Shown: positions 30,584-38,700 of the stretch, in pieces | Position numbering within the stretch: the stretch's first letter is position 1 | Layout of the letters: the number at the start of each line of letters is the position of its first letter | Assembly: GCF_047495875.1 (NCBI RefSeq) | Contig: NC_092463.1 | Coordinates: forward strand, 7,644,622-7,708,621 | Source of the DNA: Pithys albifrons albifrons | Taxonomy: Eukaryota > Chordata > Aves > Passeriformes > Thamnophilidae | Direction: 5' to 3' | Length of the DNA stretch: 64,000 nt | Position numbers and translations under genes: made by a program | The notes under the pieces: model-generated | The model's database searches: none | What the model was told of the DNA's origin: nothing | Seen by the model: the letters and a program-made list of their open reading frames with translations, nothing else

Positions 30584-32733
30584 TGAGTGCAGCTAAGGAA
30601 ATTCAAATGGAGAACCCAAGAGAGGCAGAGACTCCCAGCACAGGGGCGACATGCTCCCCACCAGAGGAACAAACAGAAAAACCCTCCATGCTCTGTTTTA
30701 AGAAGCGGAAGAAGCCCTGTAAGAAGGGGCTGGCTGTGAAGGATGCGTGCGAAGGAGCCTCAGAGGAGAAAAGCCAATGTGTCAGCACTGACCAAGGGGA
30801 GGCAAAAGTTGCCAGTCCATCACAATCCTCCAAAGGAGCCTGGGCAGCCATCAAAAGCCTCGCAAGACCTCGGAGAAGGCAGAAATCCTCCTCACGGAAG
30901 AAGGTGCCCTCCGATTCCCAAGTGCAGCTGGAGGTGGATGCTGAGGAGGGCTGTGCACAAGACCTCCCAAAGAAACGGGCGAGCTCTGGGGTGAAGATGC
31001 CCTGCGTGCGGTTCTCCAGAGGCAAGAAAAAACACAGCCCCTCGGAAGCCATGGAGGAGTCGGAGGGCAGTGGTCAAGCAAACAAAGTGATGGGCATTGT
31101 GAATAAAGCTGCTGAAGAGCCAGAGGATTTGGCCCCAACGGACAAACCTGAATCCTTCAGCCCAGTCTCTGCAGAGGTGGACCAGGATACAGTGAAGGAG
31201 GACCAGGATACAGTGAAGGAGGACCAGGATTTAGAGAAGAAAGACCAGGATACAGTGAAGAAAGACCAGGATTCAGTGAAGGAGGACCAGGATTCAGTGA
31301 AGGAAGACCAGGATACAGTGAAGAAAGACCAGGATGTAGTAAAGGAGGGCCAGGATATAGTGAAGGAAGACCAGGATTCAGTGAAGGAAGACCAGGATAT
31401 AGTGAAGGAGGACCAGGATATAGCGAAGGAAGACCAGGATACAGGGAAGAAAGACCAGGATACAGTGGAGAAGGACCAGGATACAGAGGAAGCCCAGGAT
31501 ACAGTGAAGGAAGCCCAGGATACAGCGAAGGAAGCCCAGGATACAGCAAAGGAAGCCCAGGATACAGCGAAAGAAGCCCAGGATACAGCGAAGGAAGCCC
31601 AGGATACAGCGAAGGAAGCCCAGGATACAGTGATGGAAGCCCAGGGTACAGCGAAGGAAGCCCAGGGTACAGTGAAGGAAGCCCAGGATACAGTGAAGGA
31701 GGACCAGGATACAGCAAAGGAAGCCCAGGATACAGTGAAGGAAGCCCAGGATACAGTGAAGGAGGACCAGGACACAGTGAAGGAGGACCAGGATACAGTG
31801 AAGGAGGACCAGGATACAGTGAAGGAAGCTCAGGATACAGTGAAGGAGGACCAGGACACAGTGAAGGAGGACCAGGATACAGTGAAGGAGGACCAGGATA
31901 CAGTGAAGGAGGACCAGGATTCACTGGAAGAGGACCAGGATACAGCAAAGGAAAGTGACAACTCTGTTGGGAAGAGTGAGCCTTTGACAGAGCCCACACC
32001 TGATGTGGAAGGACATACAGAGTGCACCGTTCAGTCCAAGATAACCAATTCAGAGATAGTTAATGAAATAGCCCAGGACAAACTACAGGAAGGTAGCCTG
32101 CCCCAAACCACAGATGCTGTAGAAGACAGGGAAGCTCCCAAAGCATCTATTTCCAAGGATCAACCCAACAATGCCCCTGAAACCTCTGAGGTGCAGGAAA
32201 TCCCTGATACCTGCAAAGAGCTGCCTGAAGGGGATGGATCAGGGAAAAGCACAAATCTTCCTGAGGAGTGCAAAGCTGAGGAGCCTGTAGCAGAGTTCAG
32301 CAAGTTGGCATCTAGAGATGATGGAGCAAGTGTGCAGGAGTGCTCCAGCCATCAGGTGCCATTGGAGTCAAACATGGGTGCTGGCATCGGCGTCGGCATT
32401 GTCATCACCATCACTGAAGCCGAGGACTCTGACAACAATGACTCTGACCAGGCCTACGAGCCATCCCCAGTTTTGCACCAAAATAAGCAAAAAGGGAATA
32501 AAAAATCAAACAGGAATGCTGATGTTGGTAAAAAAGAGGGCCCTGAGGCTGATGGTGGTCCCCAGGCAGAGGAGAAAGGTCTGGGTGACCAGGGGCACAG
32601 AACTGGGGAGCAGTATGAATTGCTCCTCATAGAAACAGCCTCTTCCCTCGTGAAGGCGGCCATTCAGTCATCCATAGAGCAGCTGGTCAATGAAATGGCC
32701 CTGGAACAGAATAAACACAACAGTTTTCTGTGA
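30583..32733 (+). CDS. AKAP5: A-kinase anchor protein 5 (AKAP79/150 family) with heptad-repeat expansion
   Basis: AKAP5 is a plasma-membrane scaffold that holds PKA, PKC and calcineurin near ion channels and receptors, notably at synapses. The single coding exon encodes 716 residues against 427 in human. The start is the ATG at 30583 (G at -3), giving MSAAKEIQMEN, comparable with the human N terminus. Three basic membrane-targeting segments are present: MLCFKKRKKPCKK (36-48, with Cys38 matching a known palmitoylation site), GAWAAIKSLARPRRRQK (85-101), and KMPCVRFSRGKKKH (138-151, Cys141 matching the second palmitoylated Cys). Residues 200-457 are a tandem heptad array. IVITIT at 606-611 matches the IxIxIT calcineurin anchor. 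The C terminus holds the PKA-RII helix (about 681-702) with core IETASSLVKAAIQ. The helix, basic regions and synteny make the identity secure. The function of the array is unknown. Confidence 0.96.
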   Translation: MSAAKEIQMENPREAETPSTGATCSPPEEQTEKPSMLCFKKRKKPCKKGLAVKDACEGASEEKSQCVSTDQGEAKVASPSQSSKGAWAAIKSLARPRRRQKSSSRKKVPSDSQVQLEVDAEEGCAQDLPKKRASSGVKMPCVRFSRGKKKHSPSEAMEESEGSGQANKVMGIVNKAAEEPEDLAPTDKPESFSPVSAEVDQDTVKEDQDTVKEDQDLEKKDQDTVKKDQDSVKEDQDSVKEDQDTVKKDQDVVKEGQDIVKEDQDSVKEDQDIVKEDQDIAKEDQDTGKKDQDTVEKDQDTEEAQDTVKEAQDTAKEAQDTAKEAQDTAKEAQDTAKEAQDTAKEAQDTVMEAQGTAKEAQGTVKEAQDTVKEDQDTAKEAQDTVKEAQDTVKEDQDTVKEDQDTVKEDQDTVKEAQDTVKEDQDTVKEDQDTVKEDQDTVKEDQDSLEEDQDTAKESDNSVGKSEPLTEPTPDVEGHTECTVQSKITNSEIVNEIAQDKLQEGSLPQTTDAVEDREAPKASISKDQPNNAPETSEVQEIPDTCKELPEGDGSGKSTNLPEECKAEEPVAEFSKLASRDDGASVQECSSHQVPLESNMGAGIGVGIVITITEAEDSDNNDSDQAYEPSPVLHQNKQKGNKKSNRNADVGKKEGPEADGGPQAEEKGLGDQGHRTGEQYELLLIETASSLVKAAIQSSIEQLVNEMALEQNKHNSFL
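31180..31953 (+). repeat. AKAP5: In-frame 21-bp tandem repeat array in AKAP5 (about 37 units)
   Basis: A 774-bp array of 21-bp units encoding DQDTVKE or AQDTVKE variants, residues 200-457. By position there are 36 seven-codon units and one six-codon unit (DQDTEE, 31474-31491). Units 1-15 are mainly DQD-type and varied, units 16-28 are mainly AQD-type and very similar, and units 29-37 return to DQD-type. The consensus is acidic, with T at CK2-like spacing from E (TVKE). Because the unit is a multiple of three without stops in any frame, all frames are open here on both strands. Human AKAP5 has no such array. Confidence 0.95.
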
Positions 32734-35085
32734 TGGCAGCTTTGCTCCCAAGAGGAAGAGTAAAGGGAGTGATTTAAAGCTCCATTTGGCCTGGGAGGAT
32801 GTGTGGAGAGCTCGGAGTGCTCCCAGGGTCCAGGTGTAGTTAATTCTGCACACCCAGAAAGTTGTGTGTCCATGTGAAATGCATCCTGGGATGTGGGCAG
32901 ACGCTGCTACCTACACGGAGTCCCCTGGGAGGCTTCAGACAGCACCATTGACTGCAGCTGCAGAAAAATTAAGGTGTTACAGTGACTGTATTTTCATTTA
33001 TTAGCATATTTATGTCAAGGCCACATTTCTGCCATCTCCCATGCCAGGTTTCCCCACTGTTCATGCTGTAGATCTATATATACCATGTGCTTAAAGAAAG
33101 GTCCTGAGAGGCAGTGAGTGCCTGACCTACTGCTGGCCTGGATTCGGGGGCACGCTGGAACAGCTGGAGGTTTTCCTGGGATTTGTTGGAGATGTGGGAG
33201 AGCGAAGTGACTGCAGTGTTAACATGAAGACATTGCTGCCAGACAGGCTCAGGCCCGTGTCTGGTGTTGTGAACTGTGAGCACTCACTTACCTACAGGCC
33301 ACAGGAGCCGCGGTCACCGTTGCTGTCACATCGGGGAAGCCAATGGTGCTCTGCGTCCTTCATTCAGCCTCTCCCCCTGCCACGAGCAGCCTGTGCATCT
33401 CCAGACATGTTAAAGCACAGCATCAGCCGCTCGCCTTGCTGACCCCGGGCTGCACAAATGCCAGGAAAACGACAGCGCTTTCCGGGGAGGGCTGTTTTTG
33501 CACCATTAAACTCAATGGACAAATATTCCCTGGGGCATCACCAGCGTGGGCTGGGCGGGAGCGGTGCCTGCTGCGGGCAGCCCCTCTCCTCCCTCGCCTT
33601 CCCCCATCCCAGTCCGGGTGTCGTGGTGAAGCTGTCCTCAGATGTAGCATATTTTTTTTATATATGGCATGTGATATAAATAGCAGTGAGCTGCATGCGT
33701 GTTAGCAGTCAGCATAGTTTGGGTAGCTGCAATGTTCTGCCGGCACTGGAATTGCTTTGATTTGGTCTGAGCGCTGCTGGCGTCCCTGGGTGCTGGCGGC
33801 AGCCTGTCCCGCACCGCTCCCTGCTTGCCACAAAGCCCGCCCGCCTCCCTCCAGCCCGGGCATCCCTTGGGAAACAGCCATTATGCCCGGCTCGCTGCCA
33901 CCAGGCTCCAGCTGGCTCTGGCACGCCATGTAGGTTGCCCTGAAACATGCAGAGAAATGCTGGAGTGAGCTTACTGAAGTCCTCAGGGAAAAAATCTAGA
34001 CATGGAGGGCCTGAGGACATGGCTGGAAAATGCCTGGACAAGCCTATTGCTGTCAAAACCCGTGAACTGCCCGGCTCCAAGGGGGTTTGCGCCAGCGTGG
34101 GGTGTATGTGTAAGCACTGCCTCCAACTGCAAGCCCTCCAAGAGAAAGGGGCCTTTTAAATAATTCGGGATTGCATCTGCATGGCTGGGATTTATGTCCA
34201 GCTGCGGGCAAGGCAGTGTGTTCCTCTGACAAAATTCTCCTGTGTGTTTCTCAGCCGATACAGAAATAGCAGCCGCGCTTGGCACTCGCTCACTGACCAT
34301 GGGTGGTGCGCTGAGATTTCCCTTCCCAGTGTAGGATTTGGATTGCTGCTCAAATGCAAGGGCTGTACACGTCCCTAGTACCTGGTGCATTTTAAACCTA
34401 GATAAAGCATCTCCGTTGTTACGAGAGGACTGTGAGCAACAAGAGCCACAGCTCATTTCTGTGCAAGTAAAACTCAAGAAAAATCAGAGGATGTAAAAAA
34501 AAAGGTGTCTTCTTCTTCTGTGAATTTATTTATTATCAGATATTGGTAATTCAGTGTGTGTAATTTTAATGGCTTTGTACTTCATACTGGTCCTTTCAGG
34601 TATTTTGCCATAGTTTTGCAAGGGACTTTTAAGGGACTTTTAGGTGTACCTTTGGAGCTGCCACAGCACCCAAGAAGAGCCATACTGATGCTGGGGGTTG
34701 CTTACAGGATTACATCAGGCACTGTGACAGGTCATTGTGAAGCAAAGGGCTGCTGTGGGGTGCTGCTGTCCTGGTCCAGCTGTGAAGGAGGATGTCCAAG
34801 CTCTAGTAAATAAACAGAAAAAGATCCTGTGGGGCCAGGCTGTCATCTGCTGTCAGCCCACTAAGCAGTTTTGGGGTGATTTCATGTTATTTCAGTATTG
34901 CCTTTTAGGCAAAACACATCTTCAAAAGAGGAGGAGAATGGAAGAAATGCTTTGGTCCAGCCCTGCCCTATGACTGTTGCTCCATGTCCAGGGTTGTGTT
35001 TGCATCCTCTCTGTAGCTGTTTTTCCCTCTGTTATAGCTGTACATAGAACTGATGATTATTTCATTAAAGCTGAATGTACCTGTT
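32734..35085 (+). other. AKAP5: AKAP5 3' UTR (probable)
   Basis: Non-coding sequence from the stop codon to an ATTAAA at 35064-35069 followed by a TGT/GTT-rich stretch typical of a cleavage site. An earlier AATAAA at 34809-34814 could end a shorter form. Human AKAP5 also has a long 3' UTR. The boundary is inferred. Confidence 0.5.
35064..35069 (+). promoter_or_regulatory. AKAP5: Candidate AKAP5 polyadenylation signal ATTAAA
   Basis: ATTAAA followed 15-35 bases later by a TGTACCTGTTGTTTTC-like GU-rich element. It is the best 3'-end candidate downstream of the AKAP5 stop codon. Confidence 0.45.
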
Positions 35086-36061
35086 GTTTTCTTGCCTTGT
35101 GATTGAGTGGGCAGCTATGGAGAGATTTTATATGTGGAAGAATTATCTCACAGTGGTGCTCTGTTGTGCCCAGCTTTTCCAGGCAGCTGTACAGAGAGCA
35201 GAAAGAAATCTTGAAGTTGGTGGCAGCCCCAAATTCTTTGGAGGCTCGCTCCTCCTCTGCTCTTTCTATAACCTTTCCTTCCAGTTGCTGGCCAGTCATT
35301 TCTACTGCAGAGCCCTGGCTGCCCTGGGACTGCTATAAAGAATTTGTGAGGGATCACAAATCTCTATCAGCTAAGAAAAGCCATCCTGCTGCCCCATGGG
35401 TAAATTCCCTATTAGATGTCCTGTAGTGCCAGAGGAAAAAATTGTTTGAAGCTCTGCAGACTGAGAGGGGTCAAACCCCACTGCTCATGGAATGGCACAG
35501 CTCTTGCTGATCCCATGCAGGTGGTTTGGTTTTCTCTGTGAGCCACAAGTTCATGATTCCTGCTTCCAAGGCTTGAGATTGCTGTTTCCAGGTGCACAGT
35601 TTGGTGCTGACGGGGTCCATGGTGCGGGACACTGAGTTTGGTGCTTCAGCACTTTCTGTGGTTGTTCAAATGGACCCCACACCCTAATTTATTCTTTTGC
35701 ATAATATCATCCACGTAATTTCTTTAGACACTTCACAACATACAGAAAATACGGGGAACAGAAGTAATAAATTTTTAATAGTATTAATACTATGTATTCT
35801 TTCAGGTTTACAGAACAAAATATGGGCTCATAACAGCTGCTAATGACTTAATTAAGACTCTCCACTCCTTCCTTATGATTAGAGAGTAGAACATGAATAA
35901 AACATTTATTCTTTTGGAGAAGGAATGATAAATTTACTATTAGAAAGGCGTACTGGGCTAGGAAACCTGTGAAGATGTGGCTGTGTGGTTGTGCCAGAGC
36001 ACCAAAGCATGGCCTGGATTTAAGACCTTGTTCTTCACTGACCGCTGAAATAAACTGGAAT

Positions 36062-36285
36062 AATCATAGACTCATATAATCATTTAGGTGGGGAAAGAAC
36101 TCTACGATCATCAAGTTCCCCTGTTAACCCAGCACTGCCAAGGCCACCATGTCCCCAGGTGCCACAACAACATGTCTCTTAAATACCTTCACGGATGGTG
36201 ACTCTACCACTTCCCTGGGCAGCCTGTTCCAATGTTTGACAATCCTCTCAGGGAAGAAACTTTTCTTAATACCCAATCATTTTTA
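36062..36285 (-). mobile_element. CR1-like LINE fragment, reverse orientation
   Basis: Begins with the degenerate tail AATCATAGACTCATATAATC, followed by GATCATCAAGTTCCCCTG, AACCCAGCACTGCCAAGGCC, GGATGGTGACTCTACCACTT and GGGCAGCCTGTTCCAATG in CR1 order, ending near CTTAATACCCAATC. Confidence 0.92.
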
Positions 36286-37047
36286 TAGCCCCATTCATAT
36301 TGCTTTTGAGCTATCTGGCTCCTTATCAATACAAGAAATTAATTGCTTGCTGCTCTCTGAATTATGGAAGTGGTTCTTCTCACCCCACAGATTGTGCAGC
36401 CGCTTTTGTCCCCGATGTTTCCAGAGGCCTCCTCAGCAGGAACAATTTGGCTTTATGTTCAACAAGTTCCCTATCCCTGCTTTGCTGTGTCATTTTGAAT
36501 ATTTTCATCTCCCACAGCTTCTTTATATTAGCAGCAAAGAACAGAGTGTTTAAGTAGTGTAAGTCTGCCCAGAAAGGCTTCCAGGGGGATAAAAAGCTTT
36601 TCTGTTATGTCAACACTGAACCCTGAAGAAAGCAAGTGTATCCACTGAAAGGTTCCTTATGGAAATTGCTGGTAGACAATGATGGTACAAACAAATACTG
36701 CGTTTTCCTTCCTGCAGCAGGACACCCAAAGTGCATTAGAAATGCACAGATCCAGATCTCCAGCTGCTGAAGGTGAGGGCAGCTCCATGTTCTTCAAAGA
36801 ACCCAGTCTCCAGCAGCCACGAATCTAGTATTTGAATCCAAGATGCAATCTCTGTATAAAAAGTGGACATTCTCATATGTGTCCTTATGTATAAATGAAA
36901 GTCCAGTTGTGGGTTTTGTTGCTGTTGTTGTCTGTGGGGTTGGTTTTTTTGTTTTGGTTTGTTAGTTGTTTTTTTTTTTCACAAGTGTATGTAAGAAATT
37001 GAGTAAACTCATGAAATAGACAGAAATCCTGGTCTGGTCTGTGCTTT

Positions 37048-37101
37048 GGATGGATGGATGGATGGATGGATGGATGGATGGATGGATGGATGGATGGATG
37101 G
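37048..37101. repeat. (GGAT)n microsatellite
   Basis: An uninterrupted GGAT tetranucleotide run of about 13.5 units (54 bp). Confidence 0.97.
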
Positions 37102-38039
37102 AAGCCAGGCCCTGCCAACAGACCCACGTGTTAGGGGCACTGAAGCCCTAATATTGCCTGTCTTATAGCTAGAAGCTTTCAACATGAGTGACTCAAAATG
37201 ATGAAGTGTTCCAAGAAAACAGATTGATTTAAATAATTGCTTTAATATTATTTTACCTCTGCAGTTTTATTTCCCAGAGACATGGTTCTTGTTAGCTCTT
37301 GTTGTGTGGTATTAAAATAATGAAATATTTTCATCTTAACATTAAATGTGATTTAAAAAAAAAACAAACTAATCAGAGGATTGTTTTTCTTACAGTTATT
37401 TAAGCAACTATGTAGGTTAACATTTTTTAGGAGGCACAGCTTTCATGTGAGTTTCTTTTTGCAGAGAATTATGAAGAGTGCAGTTCTTCTGTGCCAGATC
37501 ATGGGGATGCTGCCGTGGGGTCAAAGTCCATTTAGCTGAAAAGTGGAGTTCAGCAAAAATAGCCAAACCCAGCATTTTAAAATAGTTTTTTTATATAAAA
37601 TCTGACAAACAGGCTGGATACAAAAGGGATTGAGACGTTAGAAAAACATATTTTGCAATTCAGATTGCTGAGATCAAAGTATCTGCAGCTCGAGCTCCCT
37701 GGCAATCACTCTGTCAGTCCTTAGGTTAGGGCTCTCTGAGATCAGTCTTCCAAACCTCGTTAATGTGGAAGAGGTGACATCCCCCCACCAAGGTGGGTGT
37801 CCCAGCAGGGTCCCTTCTGCAGGTATTGGTGTCCTTTTAGGCAATATCTTTCCTTCACCGAGTCCCAGCCGGTGCATGGCCACACTGAGCATCACTTTGT
37901 CATTGTCCCTGAGGGAAAATTTAAATCCGGAGAGGGATGTCATCTCCGCGCTCTAACACCAGTCACTCGTGTCACATTTGCTCTCACCATTTGCCATTGT
38001 AATGAAGACACGAGGCTGAGGAGCCGATGCGTCAAGGCT

Positions 38040-38700
38040 CAGTGCTGTGACAGCTCCGCGTGACGGGAGACCGGCGAGATGGCAGCTGGGTGGGAAGCGC
38101 GAGTAGGCCGACTCCTACGGAGCTTCTGAGCACCCCCACAGGGAAGAAGGAGCAGCCCATCCCGTCGCCGCTGCCGGCAGGCTCAGCCGCTCGCTCTCTG
38201 CCTGCCAAACGCTCCCAGACTGCTGCTGCACGAAGGCGTCGGGCTCTGGCGCAGCCCAGACAGCCTGTAACTCGATTTGCATTCCATTTGCAGCTGGAGC
38301 AAGGCGGGGAGGGCCGAGGCGCTGGAAGCTTCTCGTCCCGCATCTCCCCAGAGCGTGCGGGGGACCCGGCCCGCGTGTGCGACCGGCACAGCAGGAACGC
38401 GCACCCGCAGCCGCACCCGCTTATTAGGGCGGTGAGAAAGAGGCTCACGACCGCCCCGCCGGGCTAAACAGCCTGGCAGGGGGTGCTCGGCCCTAATAAC
38501 AGGCTTGGGTGCCTGCTCTGCCGGCTCCGACAGTGCTGCGGGGTGGCGGAGGCGACAGCTGCCGCAGCGGGTCCCTCCTCGGGTGGCTGCGGGGACAGAG
38601 GTGACGCTGAGCATCAGCCTCCGCCCCCGCCCTTTCGGCCGGAGCTTGGCGAGGCTGCACAGCCACCGCCGGCTCTCTGGCTTGGTGGCTGACACCACGG
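38040..38700. promoter_or_regulatory. Orphan CpG island between AKAP5 and ZBTB25
   Basis: A CpG-dense GC-rich block of about 660 bp with sharp AT-rich flanks. It lies downstream of AKAP5 and beyond the 3' end of ZBTB25, so neither gene's promoter explains it. Frames on both strands (about 135-180 codons) have GC-biased composition and match no protein I know. A donor-like GGCG/GTGAGA occurs at 38431/38432 on the plus strand. A promoter for an unannotated non-coding transcript or a distal enhancer are the obvious options. Confidence 0.55.

Larger units (their letters stand above)
35086..38040. other. Intergenic region downstream of AKAP5
   Basis: Holds one reverse CR1 tail (36062-36285), a GGAT microsatellite (37048-37101) and otherwise AT-rich sequence. 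I see no coding gene or structured RNA. Confidence 0.65.

Noticed and set aside
31157..31999. Minus-strand 280-codon frame rich in LYPG repeats, and a second 233-codon minus frame (31074-31775)
   Set aside because: The 21-bp AKAP5 repeat keeps every frame open on both strands. These are shadows of the array, with no start context or similarity supporting translation.
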